Origin: Flavobacterium humidisoli
Lineage (GTDB): Bacteria; Bacteroidota; Bacteroidia; Flavobacteriales; Flavobacteriaceae
Direction: 5' to 3'
Assembly: GCF_023272795.1 (NCBI RefSeq)
Contig: NZ_CP096829.1
Location: forward strand, 5,208,001 to 5,272,000
Length of the DNA: 64,000 nt
Part shown: piece after piece, positions 1 through 10,000 of the stretch
Layout: each line of letters opens with the position of its first letter
Numbering within the stretch: the stretch's first letter is position 1
Translations under genes and position numbers: made by a program
Notes under the pieces: model-generated
Told to the model about the DNA's origin: nothing
Database searches by the model: none
The model's input: the letters and a program-made list of their open reading frames with translations, nothing else

Positions 1-1
1 A

Positions 2-1210
2 AGTAAAAAAGAAATAGAAGACGCGATAAAAGCCAAACAGCTTGCTGAAGCGGCAAACAAATCAAAATCTGACTTCTTGGCTAATATGTCGCACGAAATT
101 AGAACTCCTCTAAACGGAATTATTGGTTTTACAAATTTATTAATGAAAACGGATTTGGAGGAAATTCAAGAAAAATACATGACCACAATCAACCAGTCGG
201 CTCATTCCCTTCTTGAAATTATAAATGATATTTTGGATTTCTCAAAAATTGAGGCAGGAAAACTAGAGCTTTTTATTGATTTATATGACATAAAAAAAAT
301 CTTAGGCCAAGTTTTCGATTTAATTGTTTACGAGTCTAATAAAAAGAATCTGGAACTTGAATTGAATATTGATCCCGATGTTCCTAAATATATCTGGACA
401 GATATTGTTCGTCTCAAACAGATTTTGATTAACCTGCTTTCAAATGCGGTTAAATTTACAACTGAAGGCTCTATCAAACTAAACGTTTCAGTTTTAGAAA
501 AGAATCATGGCAACCATTGCGTTATTCGTTTTGCGGTAATTGATACCGGAATTGGGATTCTTGAAAAAAATCAGAAAAAAATATTCAAAGCTTTTCTGCA
601 AGAAGACAGCTCAACAACAAGAAAATTTGGAGGAACAGGATTAGGCTTAACCATATCTAACCAATTGCTTGCTTTAATGGAAAGTCGTTTGCAGCTGGAA
701 AGTAAAATTGACGAAGGAAGTACTTTTTTCTTTGATTTAAATTTAAAAACAAGCAATCAAAGCATTAATGATAAATACAATGCCGAGCTTAAAAGTTTGA
801 ATATCGACTTAGATTCTGACGAAATAGAGACAAGCGACAACAATATTACTTTTTTAATTGTAGAAGATAATAAGGTAAATATGCTTCTTCTAAAAACAAT
901 TATAAAAAATCTATACCATAATGCTTTCATTTTCGAATGCGAAAATGGATATGAAGCCATTCAGCAATTTGAAAAAATTAATCCGACTATTATTTTTATG
1001 GATATTCAGATGCCAATTATGAATGGTTATGAAACTGCAAAAGCAATTAGAAATACCAAAAAGGGTCGCGATGTTCCAATAATTGCCGTTACAGCAGGCG
1101 CGGAAAAAGAAGAAAGAAACAAATGTATTTCGGCTGGAATGGATGATTACATTTCTAAACCAATTATGAAAGGAAGTGTTGAAGAAGCACTAGTTAAATG
1201 GCTTGGATAA
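2..1210 (+). CDS. Hybrid sensor histidine kinase / response regulator, C-terminal part
   Basis: The gene enters the window from the left: the frame is open from base 2 with no start, and an AK-rich stretch leads into the dimerisation helix. In order it has HisKA with the H-box MSHEIRTPLNG (His codon at 92-94), HATPase_c with N-box NLLSNAVKF, G1 DTGIGI and G2 GTGLGL, and a C-terminal receiver domain with phospho-acceptor Asp in MDIQMP and the conserved Lys in YISKPI. It autophosphorylates on His and passes the phosphate to its own receiver Asp. No DNA-binding output domain follows, so a separate partner is expected. The sensor part lies outside the window, so the signal is unknown. Confidence 0.95.
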   Translation, partial: SKKEIEDAIKAKQLAEAANKSKSDFLANMSHEIRTPLNGIIGFTNLLMKTDLEEIQEKYMTTINQSAHSLLEIINDILDFSKIEAGKLELFIDLYDIKKILGQVFDLIVYESNKKNLELELNIDPDVPKYIWTDIVRLKQILINLLSNAVKFTTEGSIKLNVSVLEKNHGNHCVIRFAVIDTGIGILEKNQKKIFKAFLQEDSSTTRKFGGTGLGLTISNQLLALMESRLQLESKIDEGSTFFFDLNLKTSNQSINDKYNAELKSLNIDLDSDEIETSDNNITFLIVEDNKVNMLLLKTIIKNLYHNAFIFECENGYEAIQQFEKINPTIIFMDIQMPIMNGYETAKAIRNTKKGRDVPIIAVTAGAEKEERNKCISAGMDDYISKPIMKGSVEEALVKWLG

Positions 1211-1335
1211 TCTTAATATTTAGAAAAAAACTCATGTTAAATCTTTTCATTTTTTAAAAATGATTCTGAATTTTATCATAAAAAATCTATAAATTCGTAC
1301 AACGTTTTAAATAACAAGTTTAAAAACAATTCAAT

Positions 1336-2190
1336 ATGAAATGGCAAGGAAGAAGGCAAAGTGATAATGTCGAAGACAGAAGATCAATTTCTGGTGGAGG
1401 AAAAGCAATAATTGGCGGAGGAGTTATTGGGATCATCGTTTTGCTTCTAAATGTTTTTGGCGGTGAAACAGGTCAGCAAATAGCGCCAATACTCGAACAA
1501 ATGCAAGGCGGACAAGGCCAACAGACCGAAGCTGCAGCTCCGTTAAGCAAAGAAGACGAAGAAATGGGAAATTATGTAAGAACTTTGTTAGCGTACAATG
1601 AAGATACGTGGACTAAGATTTTTGCAGAGCATGGAATGACATACGAAAAGCCAAAATTAGTTCTCTTTAAAGGCGCTGTACAAACTGCCTGTGGTGGAGC
1701 ATCATCGGCTTCTGGCCCTTTTTATTGCCCAGGTGATCGCAAAGTGTATATGGATTTAGATTTCTTTGAAGAATTAAAAACTAAATTTGGTGCAAAAGGA
1801 GGCGATTTTGCTATTGCATACGTTATTGCGCATGAAATTGGCCATCACATTCAAACTTTAATGGGAACATCTTCTAAAATGCGTCAGATGCAGCAAGGAA
1901 AAAGTGAAGCCGAAGCCAATAAATTATCTGTCGCATTAGAGTTACAAGCTGATTTTTATGCTGGAGTTTGGGCACATGATAATCAAAAAGATCTTGATGT
2001 TGGAGATATTGATGAAGCTTTAAGTGCAGCAAATGCTGTTGGAGATGATGCAATACAGAGTAAAATGCAAGGACATGTTGTACCCGATTCTTTTACCCAC
2101 GGAACTTCAGAACAAAGAATGTATTGGTTTAAAAAAGGCTTTAAAACTGGAGATATAAATCAAGGAAACACATTTGAAGAAATTCGATAA
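1336..2190 (+). CDS. Neutral zinc metallopeptidase (YpfJ/KPN_02809 type)
   Basis: 284 aa. The N-terminus MKWQGRRQSDNVEDRR followed by a glycine-rich turn and one hydrophobic segment (about residues 22-42) is typical of the family, so the protein is probably membrane-anchored. The zinc-binding helix HEIGHH is at residues 166-171, and a downstream ELQADFYAG segment can supply the third ligand. CGGASSASGPFYCPGD, about 45 residues before the zinc site, is also a family hallmark. Substrate and physiological role are not known. It is a single gene with its own terminator. Confidence 0.9.
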   Translation: MKWQGRRQSDNVEDRRSISGGGKAIIGGGVIGIIVLLLNVFGGETGQQIAPILEQMQGGQGQQTEAAAPLSKEDEEMGNYVRTLLAYNEDTWTKIFAEHGMTYEKPKLVLFKGAVQTACGGASSASGPFYCPGDRKVYMDLDFFEELKTKFGAKGGDFAIAYVIAHEIGHHIQTLMGTSSKMRQMQQGKSEAEANKLSVALELQADFYAGVWAHDNQKDLDVGDIDEALSAANAVGDDAIQSKMQGHVVPDSFTHGTSEQRMYWFKKGFKTGDINQGNTFEEIR

Positions 2191-2218
2191 TACATAAACC
2201 AAATATAATAACCACCAG

Positions 2219-2250
2219 AAAAGCACAACTTAGCAGTTGTGCTTTTTTTT
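2219..2250 (+). terminator. Rho-independent terminator after the metallopeptidase gene
   Basis: Stem AAAGCACAAC / GTTGTGCTTT with a 6-nt loop, followed by a run of eight T on the plus strand, 29 bp after the stop codon. Confidence 0.9.
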
Positions 2251-2360
2251 ATGAAACTCCAATAAAAAAATTCCAAATTCCAATCTCTCACGGATGAAAC
2301 CATAAGTTATATCAAATTGGAATTTAAAATATTGAAATTTTCCCGAAGGGATTATAAACA

Positions 2361-2389
2361 AAAAAAGCCTTGAATTTCTTCAAGGCTTT
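2361..2389 (-). terminator. Terminator of tRNA-His
   Basis: On the minus strand: an 11-bp stem AAAGCCTTGAA / TTCAAGGCTTT with a 4-nt loop, then a T tract, 8 bp beyond the 3' end of tRNA-His. Confidence 0.85.
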
Positions 2390-2396
2390 CTATCTG

Positions 2397-2471
2397 GGTG
2401 GCTGACCGGGTTCGAACCGGCGACCCGCGGCACCACAAACCGCTACTCTAACCAGCTGAGCTACAACCACC
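2397..2471 (-). tRNA. tRNA-His(GTG)
   Basis: Cloverleaf on the minus strand: acceptor GTGGTTG/CAGCCAC, D-arm with GCTC/GAGT, anticodon stem GCGGT/GCCGC around loop TTGTGGT (anticodon GTG), T-arm CCGGTTCGAACCCGG. Position 2471 supplies the extra G-1 that pairs with discriminator C73, the identity element of bacterial tRNA-His. A full CCA is not encoded. Confidence 0.97.
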
Positions 2472-2549
2472 ATTTTTCTGCTTAGCGAGTGCAAATATAG
2501 AACAAAGGTTGAGTTCTACAAAGAAAAAAATGAAAAATTTTCATAAAAA

Positions 2550-3266
2550 TCAAATCAAATTTTCTAAGCTATTGACTGCCAAACATCTTTCTACTGTAAA
2601 ACCTTCTGCAAAATCTTTCCCAACTAACCTTCCTAAGTCCTGCGCACGATAATTTAAGCTTTCAAAAAAGTTTTTACTCGTAATTGGTGTCGAAGGTTCT
2701 TTTGAATTGGGATCGTAAAATTGAGTTTTGTATGCCATAATCGCTTCAATCTTCTTTTCTTCAAATCCTGTAATGTCTACAACGAAATCTGGTTCTAGAT
2801 TTTTCCATTGAATATAATGATAAACCACTTTTGGTCTCCACGCTTCTTGCTGCACTCCATCAACCGAAGTTTCAATTTTCATTAACCCTGAAAGAAAACA
2901 AGAATCAGAAACCAGTTTGCTTCCTTTTCCGTGATCAATATGACGATCGTCGACTGCATTACATAATACAATTTCAGGCTTGTACTTACGAATCATTTTT
3001 ATGACTTCTAATTGATGCTTTTCGTCATTAATAAAAAATCCATCACGCATTGCTAAATTTTCACGCACAACAACTCCTAAAATTTTTGCTGCATCTTTTG
3101 CTTCCTGATCTCTAGTTTCTGCTGTACCTCGCGTTCCTAGTTCACCACGCGTCAAATCTACAATACCTACTTTTTTTCCAAGGGAAACTTCTTTTAAAAT
3201 GGTTCCAGCACAACCTAATTCTACATCGTCTGGATGCGCCCCAAAGGCTAATATGTCTAATTTCAT
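2550..3266 (-). CDS. bshB1: Bacillithiol biosynthesis deacetylase BshB1
   Basis: 238 aa, normal length. It is a LmbE-like zinc hydrolase with AHPDD at residues 10-14 and HIDH at 109-112, which supply metal ligands and the catalytic Asp. In bacillithiol synthesis it removes acetyl from GlcNAc-malate to give GlcN-malate in the cytosol. The LTRGELGTRG segment is typical of BshB1 as opposed to other LmbE proteins. The other bsh genes are not in the window. The gene stands alone, downstream of menF and separated from it by a large palindrome. Confidence 0.93.
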   Translation of the reverse strand: MKLDILAFGAHPDDVELGCAGTILKEVSLGKKVGIVDLTRGELGTRGTAETRDQEAKDAAKILGVVVRENLAMRDGFFINDEKHQLEVIKMIRKYKPEIVLCNAVDDRHIDHGKGSKLVSDSCFLSGLMKIETSVDGVQQEAWRPKVVYHYIQWKNLEPDFVVDITGFEEKKIEAIMAYKTQFYDPNSKEPSTPITSKNFFESLNYRAQDLGRLVGKDFAEGFTVERCLAVNSLENLI

Positions 3267-3290
3267 TTGTTTTTTTGTTTGTTTTGTTTT

Positions 3291-3353
3291 GTTTCAGGTT
3301 TCAAATTTCAAGTTCTGTACGTAACCTGAAACTTGAAACTTGAAACCTGAAAC
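3291..3353. repeat. Imperfect inverted repeat between bshB1 and menF
   Basis: Two 24-bp arms beginning GTTTCAGGTTTCAA, matching at 23 of 24 positions, separated by 15 bp. The right arm reaches the menF stop codon. It may act as a terminator or processing hairpin for menF. A related GTTTCAAGTTTCAAG tract occurs at 19683-19698. Confidence 0.7.
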
Positions 3354-4417
3354 TATTTTTTCAATACTCTTTTCATCGTCACCGATTTATTGACGCTTTC
3401 TTCCCATTCTTTTTCCGGAATACTTTCTTTGGTAATACCGCAGCCCATATATAAGATAGCTTTATCTTCCTGAATCTGCATGCATCGTAAATTTACAAAT
3501 AAATCAGAACTAGCATTATTTCCTTCAAAAGTACTGTTCAATTCGCCTAAAAAACCAGTGTAAAAAGTTCTATCATAGTTTTCATTTTCTAAAATAAATG
3601 CTTTCGATTTCTTTTTTGGAAGTCCGCAAACAGCAGGTGTTGGATGTAACGTATCTATTACCTCTTCTAAAGTCGAATTATCTTTTAAAACCCCAGAAAT
3701 ATCGGTTTTAATATGCCAGATCGATCCTGCTTTTAAACTATAAGGCTCAGAAACGACAACGGAAGCCGTAAATTCTCGAAGTCTTTTTACGATAAAATCA
3801 GTCACAAATTGCTGTTCGTCTTTTTCTTTCTGCTGCCAAACAATTTCTGTTTTCTGATTATCTTTTTGTGTTCCCGCCAAAGCCATGGTTTCAAAAACAT
3901 TTCCGTTTGCTTTTAGCAATTTTTCTGGAGTCGCCCCCATCCAAAGTCCAATTTTCGGATGAAAAAAACAATAGCTGAAAGTGGCTGGATATAGCTGAAC
4001 CAAGTGCTGAAAGGTTTCAATAAAATCAAATTCAGCTAAAGGAACTTCTTCACTTCGTGATAAAACTACTTTTTTGAATTCTTCATTTTTAATGGCCTCA
4101 ATTCCCTGCGCTACTAGATATTCATATTGAAATTTAGCTTCGGTATCAAAACTCAAATCGTCAATTTCAATTGGTTCAAATAAAGTTTTTTCTTTTTGAA
4201 TCGTAATAATTTCCGATTCATTTTCAGGAATTAGAATGAGTTGTTTTTCATCAAAAGAAGCAAAAACAAATCCTTTTTCGCTGTAATCCGAAACGGTATT
4301 TAAAATAGTATTTTGCTGTAAAATCCCAATATAATTTTCTGTATTGGGTTTCGAATAAAGTACAAAGGGCAAATTTTGTTCTTTATGATTTTTAATTTTT
4401 AAGAAAAATGGATTCAT
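3353..4417 (-). CDS. menF: Isochorismate synthase (chorismate-binding enzyme)
   Basis: 354 aa of the chorismate-binding (anthranilate synthase I/MenF/EntC) fold. Family motifs seen are KVVLSRSEE, WMGATPEKLL, MALAGT, HPTPAVCGLPK and DLFVNLRCM. It converts chorismate to isochorismate, the first step of menaquinone synthesis, which is the usual respiratory quinone in this phylum. It lies 3 bp behind a MenI-like thioesterase in the same direction, so the two very probably share an mRNA. A siderophore EntC role is possible in principle, but the neighbour argues for menaquinone. Confidence 0.88.
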   Translation of the reverse strand: MNPFFLKIKNHKEQNLPFVLYSKPNTENYIGILQQNTILNTVSDYSEKGFVFASFDEKQLILIPENESEIITIQKEKTLFEPIEIDDLSFDTEAKFQYEYLVAQGIEAIKNEEFKKVVLSRSEEVPLAEFDFIETFQHLVQLYPATFSYCFFHPKIGLWMGATPEKLLKANGNVFETMALAGTQKDNQKTEIVWQQKEKDEQQFVTDFIVKRLREFTASVVVSEPYSLKAGSIWHIKTDISGVLKDNSTLEEVIDTLHPTPAVCGLPKKKSKAFILENENYDRTFYTGFLGELNSTFEGNNASSDLFVNLRCMQIQEDKAILYMGCGITKESIPEKEWEESVNKSVTMKRVLKK

Positions 4418-4420
4418 AAT

Positions 4421-4852
4421 TTATTCACTTTTCTTTCTATCCAAAACCATATTCGTCAACTTGCAAAGCGAAACTAGGTTTCCTGCTTCATCGGTAATTT
4501 TGATTTCCCAAAGATGAAGACTTCTTCCTTTGTGAATAATCCTAGCTGTTCCGAAAACATAACCCTCGCGAATACTTTTTAGATGATTTGCCGAAATTTC
4601 GATACCTCTTACCTCTTGTTCTTTCGGATTGATAAAAAAGAAAGAAGCCGCACTCCCAACACTTTCTGCCAAAGCTACAGAAGCGCCTCCATGCAACAAT
4701 CCCATTGGCTGATGAACACTTGGGTTTACAGGCATTTTTGCAGTTAAAAAATCTTCTCCGGCATCGATATATTCTATTTTAAGCGTTTCCATCAATGTGT
4801 TTTTAGAAAACTCATTACAGCGCGCTAAAATCTGCTCTTTTGTATAATTCAT
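4421..4852 (-). CDS. menI: Hotdog thioesterase, probable 1,4-dihydroxy-2-naphthoyl-CoA hydrolase
   Basis: 143 aa, PaaI/YdiI type. The hotdog helix reads PMGLLHGGASVALAESVGS, with HGG at 54-56 and the presumed catalytic Glu63 in the AES motif. The second conserved block EISANHLKSIREG also matches the YdiI/MenI group. It would release CoA from DHNA-CoA in menaquinone synthesis. Translation is followed after 3 bp by menF, which supports this assignment over a generic phenylacetate thioesterase. First gene of the pair. Confidence 0.82.
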   Translation of the reverse strand: MNYTKEQILARCNEFSKNTLMETLKIEYIDAGEDFLTAKMPVNPSVHQPMGLLHGGASVALAESVGSAASFFFINPKEQEVRGIEISANHLKSIREGYVFGTARIIHKGRSLHLWEIKITDEAGNLVSLCKLTNMVLDRKKSE

Positions 4853-5001
4853 TAAAATAAACTTTAAAATCGTAAAATTAAAGAAAGATAAGACATAAAT
4901 CTAAAAATCGGATTCCAAAATTAAAAATCAATTATGAACTTGTCAGTTTTTTGCTATTTTTACAAAAACAATCAAATTCAATCTTTGGCTGATTTTTCTT
5001 C

Positions 5002-5099
5002 GCCACAGATTACACAGATTTAAAGGATTTTAAATATAGTCTCTAATTACACGAAATTCGTGGCAAAAAAAGATATTTTTAATCCTTTTAATCTGTGGC
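5002..5099. repeat. Palindromic intergenic repeat (GCCACAGAT family)
   Basis: Arms starting GCCACAGAT (5002 onward) and ending ATCTGTGGC (5081-5099) enclose about 50 bp. The arms also share AAGGATT/AATCC. This resembles the non-coding palindromic repeats common between Flavobacterium genes. It fills most of the 260-bp gap before the next gene. Confidence 0.6.
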
Positions 5100-5113
5100 T
5101 AAAAACTATTTAA

Positions 5114-6625
5114 ATGCGTCAATACTTTACAATCTTTGTTCTGGGTTTAATTCTGGCATTCAGTTCTTGCCGAACTGATTTTGATACTGTTGCCAGTTCT
5201 GGAAATTTAAAGTTTTCGAAAGACACTGTTTATTTGGATACTGTTTTTAAAAATATTGGTTCAAGCACTTATCAATTGAAAATATACAATCAGAGTAAAA
5301 ACGATATTTCGATCCCGATTGTACAATTTAAAAAAGGCTTAGATTCTAAATATAGAATGACTGTTGACGGAATGACGGGCAACAACGGGAAAATTTTTAA
5401 AGATGTTACGCTTTTAGCAAAAGACAGTTTGTACATTTTTATAGAAACCACGGCAGATATTACAGATGCGAATCCTGACGATTTTTTATATACCGACGAA
5501 ATTCAGTTTGACAGTGGAGCAAATTTGCAAGAAGTTGCTTTGGTTACTTTAATACAAGATGCTGTGTTTTTATATCCAAATCAAAATCCCGACGGAACCA
5601 AAGAAAAAATTAAAATTGACGGCAAAGATGTTGACGGATTTTATTTAAACGAAAATGATTCTGCAAACGGAAATGAACTTCTTTTTACAAATGAGAAACC
5701 ATATGTAATTTATGGCTACGCAGGCGTTCCAGAATTTAAAACCGTAACTTTTGAAGCTGGTGCCAGAGTTCATTTTCATGCCAATTCTGGATTATATGTT
5801 GGCGATAATGCTTCTCTACAAATTAATGGAACAGCATCTACAACTGATCAACTTGAAAATGAAGTGATTTTTGAAGGCGATCGTTTAGAATCACTTTATT
5901 CTGATATTCCTGGACAGTGGAAATCGGTTATTTTTTCAAATGGAAGTGCCAATCACGCTATCAATCATTTAACTTTGAAAAATGCGGTTATTGGCTTAGA
6001 CTTGCAAAGTCCTTACAACACATTCGAAATTAAAAACACTCAAATTTACAATTGCGCCGAATACGGAATTTTAGCTCGAGATACTCATGTTATTGCTAGT
6101 AATATTGTAATAAACTATGCTGGTTTAGCTTCTCTATCCTGCATTTATGGTGGAAATTACAACTTTACGCATTGCACGTTTAACAACAATTGGTCAAGCA
6201 GTTCTCAAGTTGCAGTAAATTTAAGTAACTCTTTAGCGGGAGCAACCCCAGAGACTAATCCTTTAACCAATGCTATTTTTAATAATTGCATTATTTATGG
6301 TTCGGCTACAAACGAATTCAATTTGGATAAAAATCCAAATGCACCATTTGTCTATCAATTAAATAATTGTCTGCTAAAATTCAGCAGTTCTACTAAAGAT
6401 CCTAATTATCAATTCAAAACCGACACAGAACATTACACCAATATAATTCTGAATGAAAACCCTAAGTTTTATAATGTTTCTCAAAATAAATTTAATATTG
6501 ATAAAACTTCTGCCGCTTTCGCGAAAGGAGATCCAGTCTTTATGATTCCAACCGATATTTTGGGAATTACAAGAACTTCGCCACCCGATTTAGGTGCGTA
6601 TCAGAGTCAGGATTTTCCTAAATAG
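5114..6625 (+). CDS. Secreted lipoprotein with right-handed beta-helix repeats
   Basis: 503 aa. Type II signal MRQYFTIFVLGLILAFSSC with lipobox Cys19. Residues about 30-150 look like a beta-sandwich (FSKDTVYLDTVF, a frequent Bacteroidota envelope module). From about residue 200 onward there are repeated short beta-strand motifs (VHFHANSGLYVGDNASLQIN, HLTLKNAVIGLDL, HCTFNNN, FNNCIIYGS), as in parallel beta-helix proteins. It is probably anchored to the outer membrane. No enzymatic residues are evident and the function is unknown. Isolated gene. Confidence 0.8.
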   Translation: MRQYFTIFVLGLILAFSSCRTDFDTVASSGNLKFSKDTVYLDTVFKNIGSSTYQLKIYNQSKNDISIPIVQFKKGLDSKYRMTVDGMTGNNGKIFKDVTLLAKDSLYIFIETTADITDANPDDFLYTDEIQFDSGANLQEVALVTLIQDAVFLYPNQNPDGTKEKIKIDGKDVDGFYLNENDSANGNELLFTNEKPYVIYGYAGVPEFKTVTFEAGARVHFHANSGLYVGDNASLQINGTASTTDQLENEVIFEGDRLESLYSDIPGQWKSVIFSNGSANHAINHLTLKNAVIGLDLQSPYNTFEIKNTQIYNCAEYGILARDTHVIASNIVINYAGLASLSCIYGGNYNFTHCTFNNNWSSSSQVAVNLSNSLAGATPETNPLTNAIFNNCIIYGSATNEFNLDKNPNAPFVYQLNNCLLKFSSSTKDPNYQFKTDTEHYTNIILNENPKFYNVSQNKFNIDKTSAAFAKGDPVFMIPTDILGITRTSPPDLGAYQSQDFPK

Positions 6626-7010
6626 CTACTTTGCCGTGAAGACACAAAGACTCTAAGTTTTTTTGATGTCATTTTTCTAGCAGATCGAGCAGATTTTGAA
6701 GATTTTCTAGAATAAAACTCAGTAAAAATCTGCTTCAATGTGAGCAAATTTGCGTGAAATAAAACTTTTGAAGCCATTCAAAATGAAAAAAATCCGCAAA
6801 ATCTGCAAAATCTGCGGGATATAGTTTTTTCTAGATTTATAGTTTTTTAAACAAAATAAAAAAAGAAAAACTTTTGCAATCTATTAAAAATAAAAACCTT
6901 TCCAACTTCAGAATTAAAAAAAACTTTGTGCCTCAGTATCATCATGACAAACCCCAAAATCTGCCAAAAAAAAGCAGTTTTATTTTTTTTCTAAAGACTT
7001 TGCTATCAAA
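6626..7010. repeat. Gene-free stretch with degenerate repeats
   Basis: Contains imperfect inverted and direct copies of short words (GCAGATT, AAATCTGC, CCGCAAAATCTGC) typical of decayed palindromic repeats. I see no ORF, tRNA or clear terminator here. Confidence 0.5.
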
Positions 7011-7042
7011 TTTGCGCCTGCTATTTATTTAAACTAAATTTG
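7011..7042 (+). promoter_or_regulatory. Promoter of purL
   Basis: TTTG (7011-7014), a 20-bp spacer, then TAAATTTG (7035-7042), matching the Bacteroidota -33/-7 consensus. The purL start codon is 30 bp downstream. Confidence 0.75.
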
Positions 7043-7071
7043 CAGCTCAATACAACAAACTACACAAAAAA

Positions 7072-10000
7072 ATGATCCATTTCTTTGAAAACCAAAGCAA
7101 AACTGTTTTTGCCGTACAAACGCAAAACGAAATTTCAGCTCAAGACATTTCAAAATTAAACTGGCTTTTTGCCGACGCGAATAAGATCGAAAAATCTGCA
7201 TTGACAGGTTTCTTTGTTGGTCCTCGCGCTACCATGATTACACCTTGGAGTACAAATGCGGTAGAAATTACTCAAAACATGGGGATTTCTGGCATTATCA
7301 GAATCGAAGAATTTCATCCTGCAACGGAAGATTTTACTGATTTCGACCCAATGCTTTCTCAAAAATTCAACGAATTAGATCAAGAAATCTTCACTATCAA
7401 CATTCAACCAGAACCAATTCTGGAAATAGATGATATTGCTGCTTACAATAAAGTGGAAGGTTTAGCTTTAAGCGAAGAAGAAGTTGATTACCTAAACAAT
7501 CTTTCTGCTAAACTAGGAAGAAAATTAACTGATTCTGAAATTTTTGCTTTTTCTCAAGCAAATTCAGAACACTGCCGTCACAAAATTTTCAACGGAACAT
7601 TTGTGATTGATGGAGAAGAAAAAGAGACTTCTCTTTTCAAATTAATCAAAAAAACATCTCAGGAAAATCCTAACGATATTGTGTCTGCTTACAAAGACAA
7701 CGTTGCTTTTGTAAAAGGACCAAAAGTGCAGCAATTTGCACCAAAATCTGCTGACAAACCTGATTTTTACGAAATAAAAGAATTTGATTCTGTTATCTCA
7801 TTAAAAGCAGAAACACACAATTTCCCAACAACTGTTGAGCCTTTCAACGGAGCTGCAACAGGTTCAGGAGGAGAAATTCGTGACCGTTTAGCTGGAGGAC
7901 AAGGTTCATTACCATTAGCTGGAACTGCAGTTTACATGACTTCATACTCTCGTTTGAACGATGACAGAAAATGGGAAAATGCTGTTGAAGAAAGAAAATG
8001 GTTGTATCAAACCCCAATGGATATTTTGATCAAAGCTTCAAACGGAGCTTCTGATTTTGGAAATAAATTTGGACAGCCGCTTATTACAGGTTCTGTTTTA
8101 ACTTTCGAACATTCAGAAAACGACCGTAAAATTGGTTACGATAAAGTAATCATGCAAGCGGGTGGAATTGGATACGGAAAACTGGATCAATCCATTAAAA
8201 AGAAACCACAAGAAGGCGATAAAATTGTAATTCTTGGTGGAGAAAATTATAGAATCGGAATGGGTGGTGCTGCGGTTTCTTCTGCAGATACTGGCGCTTT
8301 TGGTTCAGGAATCGAGTTAAACGCGATTCAGCGTTCAAATCCTGAAATGCAAAAACGTGCCGCTAATGCCATTCGTGGTTTGGTAGAAAGCGATAATAAT
8401 CCAATTGTTTCTATTCACGATCACGGAGCTGGAGGACACCTAAACTGTCTTTCTGAATTAGTGGAAGAAACGGGAGGTTTAATCGATTTAGACAAATTGC
8501 CTGTTGGAGATCCAACACTTTCTGCAAAAGAAATTATTGGTAACGAATCTCAAGAAAGAATGGGATTGGTTATTGGTCAAAAAGATATTGATACGTTGCA
8601 AAGAATTGCCGACAGAGAGCGTTCGCCAATGTATCAAGTTGGAGATGTAACGGGAGACCACCGTTTTACATTCGAATCAAAATCAAATGGTTCAAAACCG
8701 ATGGATTATGCTTTAGAAGATTTCTTCGGAAGTTCTCCAAAAACGGTTATGACAGATAAAACTATCGATAGAAAATATGCTGATGTTGCTTACAATGCAG
8801 GAGATTTCGAAAGTTATTTAAAAGACGTTTTACGTTTAGAAGCTGTTGCTTCAAAAGACTGGTTAACCAATAAAGTGGATCGTTGTGTTGGAGGAAAAGT
8901 GGCGAAACAGCAAAATGCAGGTCCGTTACAATTGCCTTTAAATAATGTCGGCGTTATGGCTCTGGATTATTTAGGAAAAGAAGGTATTGCAACTTCTATT
9001 GGGCACGCTCCTATCGCAGCTTTGATTGATCCGGTTGCAGGATCTAGAAATGCTATTGCAGAATCGTTATCAAACATTATCTGGGCGCCAATTAAAGACC
9101 AGTTAAAAGGTATTTCATTGTCTGCCAACTGGATGTGGGCTTGTAAAAACGAAGGTGAAGACGCTCGTTTATACGCTGCTGTTGAAGGATGTTCTGAATT
9201 TGCAATTGAATTAGGAATTAATATTCCGACAGGAAAAGATTCGCTTTCAATGAAACAAAAATATCCAAATGACGAAGTAATCGCGCCTGGAACGGTTATT
9301 ATTTCTGCTGCCGGAAACTGTACAGACATTAGAAAAGTAGTTGAACCTGTTTTACAGAAAAACGGAGATTCAATCTATTATATTAATTTGTCTCAAGATG
9401 ATTTCAAATTAGGAGGTTCTTCTTTTGCACAAATTAGAAACACAATCGGAAACGAAACTTCTACAATTAAAGACGCTTCTTTCTTTAAAAATGCGTTTAA
9501 TACCATTCAGGAATTAATCGGCGAAAGCCAAATCTTAGCGGGTCATGATATCGGAAGTGGTGGTTTGATTACTACTTTATTAGAATTATGTTTTGCTGAT
9601 GTAAATCTGGGAGCTAAAATTGATTTCAGCGCTTTCGCGGAAAAAGACCTATTGAAGATTCTTTTCGCAGAAAACATCGGAATCGTATTTCAAGCAAAAT
9701 CAGATGCAGCTGTTGAAGCTAAATTAAAAGCTAACAATATCGAATTTTTCAAATTAGGAAAAGCGACAACTACTGAGACTTTAGACCTTGGACTTTGGAC
9801 TTTAGACATTAAAAAATACAGAGATATCTGGTTCGAGACTTCTTATTTATTAGATCAAAAACAATCTAAAAACGGAAGAGCTCAAGCACGTTTTGAAAAC
9901 TATAAAAATCAGGTTTTAAATTATACTTTCCCTGCACATTTTACAGGAAAAAAACCAGAAATCGACAACTCTAAACCAAGACCAAAAGCTGCTATTATCC

